Positions 24,735-32,638 of a DNA stretch of 36,990 bases are shown here, in pieces. Positions within the stretch are counted from its first letter, which is position 1; every line of letters begins with the position of its first letter. The notes beneath the pieces were generated by a model. It had not been told where the DNA came from. It saw only the letters and a program-made list of their open reading frames with translations, and made no database searches. Origin of the DNA: Bacillota bacterium (GTDB taxonomy: Bacteria > Bacillota > Sulfobacillia > Sulfobacillales > Sulfobacillaceae); NCBI GenBank assembly GCA_023512105.1, contig JAIMAE010000012.1, forward strand, positions 1 to 36,990, given 5' to 3'. The position numbers and the translations under genes are program-made.

Positions 24735-27179
24735 ATGGGGGTGGAGACGATTTCCTTCGACTATCACCAGTATCTAACCAGCCTGCTCAACGAGGTGGTG
24801 CGCGAGGAGACCTCCGAGGCGGTGGTGGCGGAGGCGCAGCGAGCGTTTGCCCATGCCCAGGTGCGCCGCCTGGTTCGCGACCCCAAGGCGGCCTCGGGCG
24901 GCGGCTGGCCGACCCCGACGGTCCCCCTGATGCATTACTTCTTGCTCAACCTGCAGCTGATCAACCTGGCCGAAGACCTGACCCGCCGGGAGCGATGGTT
25001 GGCCCATCGACGGGAGCCTCTGCCGGCCCGCGGCTCGCTGGAGTTGCTGGCCCAGGAGGAAAGCCTGCTGCCCCCCTCGGCCATGCACGAGCCTCCGGGC
25101 TGTCGCCTGGTCTTCACCGCCCATCCCACCGAGAGCACCCGCCCGGAAGTCTTGCGGCTGTTGCGCCACCTCGGGGAGCGCATGACCGAGGCGCCCCTTG
25201 CCCTCTACATGCCGCGCCGGGAGTTGTTGCGCCAGGAAGTGAAAGAGGTGATTCGCCAACTGTGGCGCTCGGGGGTGCGCTACCCCGAGCGCCCCTCGGT
25301 GCTGGAGGAAGTGCAGCAAGGGCTTTTCTTCTGGGGCGAGACCATCTGGTCGGTGCTGCCGGAGTTGCTGTGGGACTTCGCCACCTTGGCCCGGGTGCGG
25401 GGGGAGCGGGTGAGTTGGCGATGGTGGGCCGACCTCTTGGGAGTCGACTCCTGGATCGGCGGGGACCGCGATGGCCATCCCGAGGTCACCGCCGAGGTGA
25501 CCGAGCAGACCTTGGCCTGGCATCGAGAGACCGTCTTGCGTCGGTACCAAGCCATGGTGGAAACCTTGCGGGCGGTCATCAACGGCGCCGCTCCCGCCGG
25601 GCGGACGACGGTGGGCGAGCGGTTGGGAGAGATCGCCAGGCGGTTGGAGGCCACCCGGAGCGGAAACTCGGACGGCTACGCCGCCCCCGAGGCCTTGCTG
25701 GCCGACCTGGAGGCGGTGGCAGAGGCGGTGGCGGGGCCTTCCGGGGAGATCCCTCGCGAATTGCAGCTGGCCTTGATTCGGGTCCGAGCTTTTGGCTTTC
25801 ACGCCATGAGCCTCGACCTGAGGGAACATTCCGGGCGTTTGGCCGATGCCGTGGCCATGTACGAGGCCAACCCGGAGGAGACGGTGGCCGAGCACCCGGT
25901 CTGGCGGACCTTTCGGATGCTCTCTCGCTACCAGCGGCAGTGGGGCGTGGAGGGGTGTCACCGCTACCTGGTCAGCATGGCCCACGGACCGGCCGACTTA
26001 AAACGCCCGCTGTGGATCGCCCGCCAGGTCGACCCCGACCTGGTGCTCGACGTGGTCCCGGTGTTCGAGACCTTGGACGACCTCGAGCGCGCCCCGGCGA
26101 TCATGGACGCCTTGTTGGCCGACCAAGAGTACCGGCGCCACCTCGACCGACGCGGGCGCCGGCAGGAGGTGATGCTGGGTTATTCCGACAGTACCAAGGA
26201 CGGCGGTTATCTGGCGGCCACCTGGGCGCTCTATCGGGCGGCCAGCCGACTGTCCCAGTGGGCTCGCCAGCGGGGCGTCGCGCTGGGGCTGTTCCACGGG
26301 CGGGGCGGGGCGCTTGGCCGCGGCGGCGGGCCCACCTCGTACGCGATCTTGGCCCAACCGCCGGAAACCCGGGGTCAGCCGCTTCGCATCACCCACCAGG
26401 GCGAGGTGCTGTCCCAGAAGTTTTTGCTCCCCGACATCGGCTATCGTTCGTTGGAGTTGATTTTGACCGCGCTCTTGGCCCACCTGAAGACCCCGGGGCA
26501 AGAGCCGGAAGACGCCGGGCGCCTCGAGGAGGCCGCCGCAGCGGCGCATCGCCACTATCGCCAGCTGATCGACGCCCCCGACTTCTGGCAATACTTCACC
26601 GAAGTGACGCCGATCCGAGAGATGGCCTGGCTCAACTGGGGTTCTCGCCCGACCTGGCGCGAGACCTTCTCCTGGCAGGACCTCCGGGCCATTCCCTGGG
26701 TGTTCGCCTGGACCCAGAACCGGATGTTGCTGCCAGGCTGGTACGGCGCCGGCACCGGGCTGACCGCGGTGCTGCGCGGCGCCGGAGACCTCGCTCGCCT
26801 GCGCTATTGGTACGCCCATTGGCCGTTCTTCCGGACGCTCATCCACAACTTGGAGTTGGCGCTGGCCAAGGCCGACCTGGGGGTGGCTCGCCGCTACCAA
26901 CGGCTGGCCGCCGCCCCAGAGGCCTTTTGGACGGCGGTGGAAGCCGAATTTGGGTTGTGCACCGAGGTGGTTTTGGCCATCACCGGCCACCGGGCGCTTC
27001 TGGACGGCCATCCCACGCTGCAATCGGCGATTCGCTGGCGCAATCCGCAGATCGACCCCTTACATCGCGCCCAGATTTGGCTGCTCTCCCACTACCGCCG
27101 CACCGAGGAGCCGCAATACATGGAGCCCTTGGCCTTGACCATGCACGGCATCGCCGCCGGCTTGCGCAACGTGGGATGA
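24735..27179 (+). CDS. ppc: Phosphoenolpyruvate carboxylase
   Basis: Adds bicarbonate to PEP to form oxaloacetate, refilling the citric acid cycle. The 814-residue product has the catalytic His130 in FTAHPTEST, GGDRDGHP (242-249), the substrate-binding GYSDSTKDGGYLAATW, and the mobile loop FHGRGGALGRGGGP starting at residue 520. It is shorter than the E. coli enzyme (883 residues). The C-terminus reads IAAGLRNVG, where the common ending is RNTG; the final glycine is kept. The start is ATG 24735, ten bases after the peptidase gene. The open frame reaches back to 24624 only as overlap. The 215 bases after it hold no evident gene or terminator. Confidence 0.97.
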   Translation: MGVETISFDYHQYLTSLLNEVVREETSEAVVAEAQRAFAHAQVRRLVRDPKAASGGGWPTPTVPLMHYFLLNLQLINLAEDLTRRERWLAHRREPLPARGSLELLAQEESLLPPSAMHEPPGCRLVFTAHPTESTRPEVLRLLRHLGERMTEAPLALYMPRRELLRQEVKEVIRQLWRSGVRYPERPSVLEEVQQGLFFWGETIWSVLPELLWDFATLARVRGERVSWRWWADLLGVDSWIGGDRDGHPEVTAEVTEQTLAWHRETVLRRYQAMVETLRAVINGAAPAGRTTVGERLGEIARRLEATRSGNSDGYAAPEALLADLEAVAEAVAGPSGEIPRELQLALIRVRAFGFHAMSLDLREHSGRLADAVAMYEANPEETVAEHPVWRTFRMLSRYQRQWGVEGCHRYLVSMAHGPADLKRPLWIARQVDPDLVLDVVPVFETLDDLERAPAIMDALLADQEYRRHLDRRGRRQEVMLGYSDSTKDGGYLAATWALYRAASRLSQWARQRGVALGLFHGRGGALGRGGGPTSYAILAQPPETRGQPLRITHQGEVLSQKFLLPDIGYRSLELILTALLAHLKTPGQEPEDAGRLEEAAAAAHRHYRQLIDAPDFWQYFTEVTPIREMAWLNWGSRPTWRETFSWQDLRAIPWVFAWTQNRMLLPGWYGAGTGLTAVLRGAGDLARLRYWYAHWPFFRTLIHNLELALAKADLGVARRYQRLAAAPEAFWTAVEAEFGLCTEVVLAITGHRALLDGHPTLQSAIRWRNPQIDPLHRAQIWLLSHYRRTEEPQYMEPLALTMHGIAAGLRNVG

Positions 27180-27394
27180 GGCCTAGGTCTGCCTTCAGGC
27201 TTCCTCGCATCGCGCCGACGGCGGTAAGCTCCGGGCAGCCGGAAACCATCTTGGGCGAGCTCTCCTGCAAGCCGGGTCGCTCAGGCATACCCGATCGTCT
27301 CGCTCCCGTTGGCTTTCCCCACGGCTGGTTTTTCCCCGGGGCGGCCGGGTAGTCGCCTGGCGGCTTGGCCATACTAGGCCCGAGGTGATTTCCG

Positions 27395-28408
27395 GTGGTC
27401 GGAGGATGGCGAAGATGGTGGTGGGGGTTGGCCGCCATCGCTTGGATGGCGGCCGGCTGTGGGCTGGCCGGCTCCTCCCGACATGGGCAGGTCAAAGCCG
27501 CTCCCGCCGGGCGACTGAAGGTGTTGGCCTTCTATGCCACCGGGGACCACGAGGACCTGTCGTCGGTCTACAAGTATCCCCAGGCGGTGGGGACGTTCGT
27601 CCCCTTTTGGTATTCGGTGCAAGCCGATGGCACCTTGAAATCCCACCTTGACCCGACGGTATTGGACCGGATTCGCGCCAGCGGGATTCCCATCACCCCG
27701 CTGATCAACGACGGCACCGGACGCCAGACCTTTTTGGAGTCGGCGACCACCCGGATTGAAGCCGCCCGCAACATTGCCGACGTGGTCGGATCGGAGCATT
27801 TTCAAGGCGTCAACATCGATTTTGAGCCCCCGGTCGCCCACTTGAGCCGGCAACTGGTCTCCTTTATGACCGATTTGCGGGACATGTTGCCGCGTCAGGA
27901 CATCATCACCCTGTCGATCGTTCCCACCACCGGCGGCGAGTATAACTTCCCCAAGTTGCGGCCCGAGGTCAACCAGTTTGTCCTCATGAGTTACGACCTG
28001 CACGATGATGGCAGTTTACCTGGGCCGGTGGCCCCTGTCCCCTGGGTGCAAAACATTTTGCAGCGGCTGTTGCGCGCGGTCCCGGCCAGCCAAGTCTACT
28101 TGGGCATCCCGCTTTATGGCTACATCTGGCCGCAAGGGTCGACCCACGCCACCACCTTGCCCTACTCCGCGCTCACCCCGCTGTTAAACGCTCGAGCGGA
28201 GTGGAACGGGCGCTACGATGAGACCTACGCCAAGTTCACCCAGGGCGGGCAGTCGTACATCGCCTGGTGGGAGAGTTTGCAGGGGGTCAACGAAAAGATT
28301 CAACTGGCCAAGCGTTATCACTTGGCCGGGGTGGCGCTGTGGCGCTTGGGGTATCAGACCGACGCGGTGATGCAGCTTCTGCTGCACCAAATCGGCTCTC
28401 AGCGGTGA
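27395..28408 (+). CDS. GH18-family lipoprotein, SleL/YaaH-like
   Basis: Probable glycoside hydrolase family 18 protein on the outer face of the membrane. The 337-residue product begins with a signal sequence (RRWWWGLAAIAWMAAGC) with a weak lipobox ending at Cys22. The TIM-barrel core has GVNIDFEP with Asp142 and the presumed acid Glu144, followed by LMSYDLHDDGSLPGPVAPVPWV and VYLGIPLYGY, close to the spore-cortex hydrolases SleL/YaaH of Bacillus. No LysM repeats are present. The first two acidic positions of the classical DxxDxDxE motif are Gln and Asn here. It may act on peptidoglycan or cell-surface glycans. The start is GTG 27395. Confidence 0.85.
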   Translation: MVGGWRRWWWGLAAIAWMAAGCGLAGSSRHGQVKAAPAGRLKVLAFYATGDHEDLSSVYKYPQAVGTFVPFWYSVQADGTLKSHLDPTVLDRIRASGIPITPLINDGTGRQTFLESATTRIEAARNIADVVGSEHFQGVNIDFEPPVAHLSRQLVSFMTDLRDMLPRQDIITLSIVPTTGGEYNFPKLRPEVNQFVLMSYDLHDDGSLPGPVAPVPWVQNILQRLLRAVPASQVYLGIPLYGYIWPQGSTHATTLPYSALTPLLNARAEWNGRYDETYAKFTQGGQSYIAWWESLQGVNEKIQLAKRYHLAGVALWRLGYQTDAVMQLLLHQIGSQR

Positions 28409-28463
28409 ACTCGGCGAAGGCCGGAGAAATTTTCTCTCCACGCCGCAGTCCGGTAGGATTTTT

Positions 28464-28588
28464 GGGCCTGGCGTCGAATAGATCTTACGATGCCAGGCAA
28501 TCTGGCGTAATGGGAATGAACCACCAGTTATTAAGACATATTTCTTTCCGTACCATCCAGGCCGGTTTGGCCTGGATGCCTTGTTTTT
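28464..28588 (+). terminator. Terminator with a possible antiterminator, upstream of the flippase gene
   Basis: Strong intrinsic terminator: CATCCAGGCC (28554-28563), loop GGTTT, GGCCTGGATG (28569-28578), then CCTTGTTTTT. An earlier hairpin pairs GCCTGGCGTCG (28466-28476) with CGATGCCAGGC (28488-28498). The earlier GGCCTGG (28465-28471) is also perfectly complementary to CCAGGCC in the terminator's 5' arm (28557-28563), and CCAGGC (28493-28498) to its 3' arm, so the two folds exclude each other. The gene start is 64 bases beyond. This could be an attenuator, or simply the end of the GH18 transcript. Confidence 0.65.
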
Positions 28589-28652
28589 CGCGCATGCCGA
28601 ATCGGACCGCGTCGCAAGCTTTATGCAGGCAGGCAACCGAGGAGGCAGACGG

Positions 28653-29852
28653 GTGGGGGAGTTTTGGCAGGATAACGCCATTTACGGCTTGGCCTCATTT
28701 TTGGCCGGGGTATTCAACTATTTGTACCACGTGGTCTTGGCCCACGTGCTCGGTCCGGCCCAATACGGGGAGCTGGCCACCTTGCTCAACGTCACCTGGC
28801 TGTGGCTACTGCCTGCCCCGGTGGTGACCCTGGTCTACACCCGGGTAGGGCGCCCCCCCAAAGCCCAACGCCGGTGGCATGCCGTGGCGCTGTGGGGCGG
28901 GGGCTTAATGCTCTGGGGCCTGGTCTGGGCGGTAGGCGAGCCGCTCTTTCACCTCTTTCGCATTCCCGCCGGGCTTTTCTTGTTGTTTACGCTGGAGGTG
29001 ATCCCCAGCCTGGCCTTGGCGGCCAACCAAGGGATTTTACAGCGCGCACGCTCCTTCGTCTGGGTCGGGGTGATCATCGTGCTCAACAACGGGTTCCGGG
29101 TCTTGGCGGCCGCGGGGGCGGCATGGGTGGGCCTGAGGCTTCCGGGGCTTGGGGTTTTGGAAGGGGTGGCGGCCGGCGCGGCCTGGTTGTTGAGCGCCTG
29201 GGCGGTTCGGGAGCTGGACCATCCCGGCGAATCCTCCCGGACCACCACCGTACTGGGCACTGCGGTGGTGGGCACGATTACCGCCCTGTGGTCTTTAGGC
29301 GATGGACTTCTGGCCAAGCATGCGCTCACCCCGCACGCCGCCGGCCTGTACAACGGGCTGGCCACGCTTGGCCACGCGGTCCAGTTTGTGGCCGGCAGCC
29401 TGGGGGTGGTGATGATGACCAACATTTTGGCTCATCCGGAGGCCAGGCGTCGCCTGTTTCTGACCACCCTGGCCCTGTACGCGGCGGTGGCGGCCTGTTT
29501 TCAAGCCGCTTGGGGCTACGCCGGTGCCAGCTTGGTGCGGCTCATCCTCGGCGGGCGCTTTCTCGCCATCGTGCCCGTCCTGCTGTATTATGGGTGGGGG
29601 ATGGTGGCACTCGGCCTGTTAAATTTGCTCTTGTTGTACGCGGTAGCGGTCAAGCGCTGGGAAGGGCTAGTGCCGGCGGGCGTGGGTATGGGGTGCTGGG
29701 TCTGGGGGCTTTGGCACGCTCCTCGACTCGGCGATTTTGTGTTTTGGACGACGGCGGTCAGTGTGGGGACCTTGCTGGCCACCGTGGCGGTGATGGCGAT
29801 CTGGCCGTGGGCGCGGCAGTTGGGTCGGCGCGCGGCGGTGCCGCAACCATAA
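28653..29852 (+). CDS. Polysaccharide flippase-like membrane protein (MOP superfamily)
   Basis: The 399-residue product has about 12 membrane segments and the N-terminal pattern of O-antigen/teichoic-type flippases: FWQDNAIYGLASFLAGVFNYLYHVVLAHVLGPAQYGELATLL. This suggests export of a lipid-linked glycan or a related surface polymer. I place the start at GTG 28653, with GAGGAGG at 28639-28645. Upstream in-frame candidates (ATG 28623, TTG 28581) lack such a site, and TTG 28581 lies in the terminator T run. No glycosyltransferases are nearby, so the substrate is unknown. Confidence 0.82.
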   Translation: MGEFWQDNAIYGLASFLAGVFNYLYHVVLAHVLGPAQYGELATLLNVTWLWLLPAPVVTLVYTRVGRPPKAQRRWHAVALWGGGLMLWGLVWAVGEPLFHLFRIPAGLFLLFTLEVIPSLALAANQGILQRARSFVWVGVIIVLNNGFRVLAAAGAAWVGLRLPGLGVLEGVAAGAAWLLSAWAVRELDHPGESSRTTTVLGTAVVGTITALWSLGDGLLAKHALTPHAAGLYNGLATLGHAVQFVAGSLGVVMMTNILAHPEARRRLFLTTLALYAAVAACFQAAWGYAGASLVRLILGGRFLAIVPVLLYYGWGMVALGLLNLLLLYAVAVKRWEGLVPAGVGMGCWVWGLWHAPRLGDFVFWTTAVSVGTLLATVAVMAIWPWARQLGRRAAVPQP

Positions 29853-29878
29853 CCGTGCCAGAGCAGGAAGGAGTCGAC

Positions 29879-31396
29879 ATGCTGACCTTGGGCGATGCGT
29901 TGGAGTCGGCGGCCCGGCGCCGACCCGACAAGGTGGCGCTGGTTTTTGGCGACCAACGGCTCACCTACGGAGAGTTCTGGGAGCGCACCGGGCGCTGGGC
30001 GGCCGCGCTGCAACAGCTGGGGGTTGCCCCAAAAGAACGGGTGGCGCTGTTGCTCCCCAATGGCTTGGAGATGGCCCAGGCCTACTTTGGGTTGGCCCGG
30101 GCGGGAGTGGTCGGGATCCCGATCAACTTGCGCTGGGCCCCGCAAGAGGTCGCCTACGTGCTAGACCACGCGGAGGTCTCCGCGGTCATTGCCGACGGCG
30201 CCCTTTCCGGGCTGCTACAAGGCGTGCCCCCGCACATCCGGCGGTATTTCACCGGAGGGGCGGAGCCGAGTTGGGAGGCCGAGTTGGCGCGGGCGCCGGC
30301 GCTCCCCCAACCGGTGGCGGTGGCCCCGGAGGATCCGTCGGTGGTGGTGTACACCTCGGGCACCACCGGCAAGCCAAAAGGGGCCATCCGCTCGCACTTC
30401 AGCAACTTGGTGATTGCCCTCACCCTGGCCACCGAACTCGGCATCGGCCACGACGACATCGGCTTGGCCTTGCTTCCGATGTTTCACGTCAACTCGATGT
30501 GGTTTGTCACCCTCTCGCTGGTCATCGGAGCCACCACCGTGATCTATGCCCAGCGCAACCTGACCCCGGTGGCAGTGGTAGAGGCGATTAACCGGCATGG
30601 CATCACCTACAGCATGTTCGTCCCCAGCCTCTTGACCTTCCTGGCCGACGCGGCCGAGCGGGGACAAGTTCGGCCCGATTCCTTGCGGGTGATGATGACC
30701 GCCTCCGCCCCCCTCGGGCCTAGCCTGAGCGAGCGCCTGCTCCGCGCCTTTCCCCGGGCGGAGCTGGTCGACATTTATGGGGCCACCGAATACGGAGCGG
30801 TCACCCTGATGTTTCACGAACCGGGGCAAGCGGTCTGGGGTTCGGTGGGCTTTCCTGCTTTAGGGCAGACGGTGCGGATTTTGGATGAGGCCGGCAATCC
30901 GGTGCCTGCCGGGGTAGTCGGAGAGGTCTGGGTCAAGGGGCCGAGCCTGATGGACGGCTATTTCAAAGACCCCGAACGCAATCGCCGGCAGTTTCGCCCC
31001 GATGGCTTTTTGTTCATCGGCGACCTGGGCTATCTCGACCAGGCCGGGCGCCTGTACCTGGTAGACCGCAAAGAGGACATGATCATCGTGGCCGGGGAGA
31101 ACGTCTTTCCGGCGGAAGTGGAAGAGGTGCTGCAAAGCCATCCCGCGGTGGCTTTGGCGGCCGTGTTCGGGGTGCCCGACCCGGTGCGCGGGGAACGGGT
31201 GGTGGCCCAAGTGGTTCCACGCCCCGGACAGACGGTGGAGGTCGAGGCGGTCAAGGCCTGGGTGGCCGCGCGCCTGGCCGACTACAAACGGCCTTGGCGG
31301 ATCGAGGTGGTCCCCGAGTTGCCGCTGGGTCCTTCCGGAAAGGTCCTGCGTCGGGTGGCGCGCGAGCGCTACCGCGATGCCAGCGCGCCGGCCTGA
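29879..31396 (+). CDS. AMP-forming acyl-CoA synthetase
   Basis: Activates a carboxylic acid to its CoA thioester through an acyl-adenylate. The 505-residue product has the P-loop-like YTSGTTGKPKG from residue 158, DIYGATEYG, the hinge region GDLGYLDQAGRLYLVDRKED, and the catalytic lysine in GPSGKVLRR near the C-terminus. The overall pattern is that of medium/long-chain fatty acid or aromatic acid ligases; it does not look like the phenylacetate-specific PaaK. The start is ATG 29879 with AAGGAG at 29868-29873. The open frame from 28802 is a shadow of the flippase gene. Confidence 0.93.
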   Translation: MLTLGDALESAARRRPDKVALVFGDQRLTYGEFWERTGRWAAALQQLGVAPKERVALLLPNGLEMAQAYFGLARAGVVGIPINLRWAPQEVAYVLDHAEVSAVIADGALSGLLQGVPPHIRRYFTGGAEPSWEAELARAPALPQPVAVAPEDPSVVVYTSGTTGKPKGAIRSHFSNLVIALTLATELGIGHDDIGLALLPMFHVNSMWFVTLSLVIGATTVIYAQRNLTPVAVVEAINRHGITYSMFVPSLLTFLADAAERGQVRPDSLRVMMTASAPLGPSLSERLLRAFPRAELVDIYGATEYGAVTLMFHEPGQAVWGSVGFPALGQTVRILDEAGNPVPAGVVGEVWVKGPSLMDGYFKDPERNRRQFRPDGFLFIGDLGYLDQAGRLYLVDRKEDMIIVAGENVFPAEVEEVLQSHPAVALAAVFGVPDPVRGERVVAQVVPRPGQTVEVEAVKAWVAARLADYKRPWRIEVVPELPLGPSGKVLRRVARERYRDASAPA

Positions 31397-31430
31397 GCCA
31401 GGACGCCCTCAGGCGAGGACAAGGCTCCCG

Positions 31431-31459
31431 TAGACAGCCGGGCGGCCCTGCCGTAGAAT
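31431..31459 (+). promoter_or_regulatory. Promoter for the ArsC/Spx-like selenoprotein gene
   Basis: TAGACA (31431-31436), a 17-base spacer, TAGAAT (31454-31459): each hexamer matches five of six consensus positions. Transcription would start near 31466, giving a leader of about 173 bases. Confidence 0.55.
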
Positions 31460-31465
31460 CGTGGC

Positions 31466-31527
31466 AAAGCCGCCTCTTGGGGGCCCGGGGCGGGTGATCC
31501 GGGGCCGGAAAAGCGGCCTCTTGGGGG
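31466..31527 (+). repeat. Two direct repeats in the leader of the selenoprotein gene
   Basis: AAAGCCGCCTCTTGGGGG (31466-31483) and AAAGCGGCCTCTTGGGGG (31510-31527) differ at one of 18 positions and are 44 bases apart. The first copy begins at the predicted transcription start. The rest of the leader is very G+C-rich, with further stems such as GGCCCC (31531-31536) with GGGGCC (31552-31557). Confidence 0.6.
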
Positions 31528-31638
31528 AAGGGCCCCGCGTCCCGGGATGGTGGGGCCTCCCGCGGGCCGCCGTTGGGCGGGTGGCCTGCTCCGGGGGTAA
31601 GCCAATGGCGTCAATGGTTTGATAAGGAGGAAAAGACG

Positions 31639-32004
31639 ATGGCTTGGACGTTTTACCACAAGCATGGCTGAGGGGCCTGCGAGAGCGTGAAAGCGTGGCT
31701 TTCACAACACGAGGTGGCCTACATCGACCGCGATATCCTCACCGAGCCTCCTTCCGTAGAACAGATTTTGCAGTTAGGGCGCCTTTTGCCGCAAGGTGTG
31801 GCGGGATTGGCGCATCCCCGGAAATACCTCGATGGGCAGCCGGCCAACCAAGTGATGGCCCAGTGGGCCCCCGAAGTAGCCGCCGCGCGGCTTCACCAGG
31901 AACCCGACCTCTTCTTGAAGCCGGTGTTGACCGACGGTCAACAGCTGGTCGTCGGACCTGACATGACCCGGTTGGAGGCGTTGCTTCCGGCGCTGAAGGC
32001 CTGA
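31639..32004 (+). CDS. ArsC/Spx-like thioredoxin-fold protein with in-frame TGA (probable selenoprotein)
   Basis: Reading from ATG 31639, with AAGGAGG at 31624-31630 and an 8-base spacer, gives MAWTFYHKHG, a TGA at codon 11 (31669-31671), then GACESVKAWLSQHEVAYIDRD and onward to a stop at 32002-32004. The product is 121 residues if the TGA is read. The TGA falls exactly where ArsC/Spx-type proteins have the first cysteine of CxxC, giving U11-G-A-C14. The rest fits the family: a helix after the motif, a beta strand (VAYIDRDI), a helical insertion, then LFLKPVLTDGQQLVVGPD with the expected cis-proline. A SECIS-like hairpin follows the TGA. TGA is an ordinary stop in many genes here, so local recoding is needed. 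Likely role: thiol/selenol redox enzyme or arsenate reductase-like protein. Alternative: a nonsense mutation or sequencing error. Confidence 0.85.
31669..31720 (+). promoter_or_regulatory. SECIS-like element directly after the in-frame TGA
   Basis: GTGAAAGC (31687-31694) and GCTTTCAC (31698-31705) form a perfect 8-bp stem with loop GTG. The loop begins 23 bases after the TGA and its first base is G, as in bacterial SECIS elements bound by SelB. A lower helix can form between GGGCC (31673-31677) and GGCCT (31716-31720). The hairpin lies within the coding sequence, as expected for bacteria. Confidence 0.75.
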
Positions 32005-32039
32005 GCGGCCGAGGAGGCCTGGCGGTGCGGAGGCTGGCG

Positions 32040-32426
32040 TCACCCCAGCAGGAGGCGTTCCAAGCCTTCCCGCACCGCGGCTTCGCGCACCGCCACCTCG
32101 CGCAGGCGGTGGGCTAATTCTTCCAGCCACCGTTCCGCTGCCAGCACCTCGGCCCGAATCCGCACCCCCCGCACCCATCGTTCCCGGGTGGCTTGAAGGC
32201 CCGTCGGTCCGCGGGCGATCACGTAGAGCCACTCCTCCAGCCGAATGCTCAGGCGCTCGACTGGGCCGCCGCGGCGCAGCCAGCCACCGCCGCGCTCGAC
32301 GGCCACCAGCTCCGGCAGGGCAGTTTGCAGGCGGCCGGCTAAAATGTCGAGATACTGCGCCGCGTCATGGCGGTCTTGGCGCAAGGCGGCGATCAGGAGG
32401 TCGATTGACAACGGGTCTTGGTCCAT
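32040..32426 (-). CDS. Conserved hypothetical protein
   Basis: Not recognised as a named family. The 128-residue product starts MDQDPLSIDLLIAALRQDRHD and ends AVREGLERLLLG. It is rich in charged residues and leucine, predicted mostly helical at both ends, with a likely beta-rich middle (ELVAVERGGGWLRRGGPVERLSIRLEEWLYVIARG). From memory, small uncharacterised proteins with this layout occur in Actinobacteria; I cannot name them. Start ATG 32426 has GGGAGGAGAG just upstream on this strand. The open frame extends further to 32594, but without a site and across a divergent promoter. Third codon positions show the genome's usual G+C bias, so it is probably real. It converges with the selenoprotein gene, 35 bases apart. 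Confidence 0.75.
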   Translation of the reverse strand: MDQDPLSIDLLIAALRQDRHDAAQYLDILAGRLQTALPELVAVERGGGWLRRGGPVERLSIRLEEWLYVIARGPTGLQATRERWVRGVRIRAEVLAAERWLEELAHRLREVAVREAAVREGLERLLLG

Positions 32427-32533
32427 GCTCTCCTCCCTGAACAGAAACGCTATCGCAGCGTCAGCGCGGCCGGGGTTTAGGACGGTTCGGAAGCAATCGC
32501 GCTGAGGGCACCCTTTGGTCAGCCACTCCGGTT

Positions 32534-32562
32534 TTGACAACCGCCAGGGTTGGGGATATATA
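32534..32562 (+). promoter_or_regulatory. Strong promoter for the BI-1 family gene
   Basis: Perfect -35 TTGACA (32534-32539), a 17-base spacer and -10 TATATA (32557-32562). The start would be near 32569, about 70 bases before the gene. It lies in the divergent gap between the hypothetical gene and the BI-1 gene. Confidence 0.7.
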
Positions 32563-32638
32563 TGAGGTGTACCAAAGTTTTGCCGCAGTCGCAAGGACGG
32601 TGCTCAGACCGGATTGCCAGGCGAAGAAGGTGAGAGGC

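Noticed and set aside
28425-28445. CodY box near AATTTTCT
   Set aside because: Only the first half of the 15-base palindrome matches; about six mismatches in total.
31639-31671. Simple pseudogene by nonsense mutation
   Set aside because: The TGA hits exactly the catalytic cysteine position, the frame downstream is intact and biased like a real gene, and a SECIS-like hairpin follows. A random nonsense mutation would not be expected to show all three. It is still listed as the alternative.
31687-32004. A separate 105-residue gene starting at GTG 31687
   Set aside because: This start has no ribosome binding site, lies inside the SECIS-like stem, and removes the family's N-terminal strand and redox motif. 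The ATG at 31639 has a strong site and restores both.
32002-32036. A second SECIS-like element at the final TGA of the selenoprotein gene
   Set aside because: The GGCC-GAGGA-GGCC hairpin there is small and too close to the TGA, so this TGA is taken as the real stop.
32427-32594. N-terminal extension of the minus-strand hypothetical protein
   Set aside because: It would run through the divergent promoter of the BI-1 gene and lacks a ribosome binding site; ATG 32426 has a good one.
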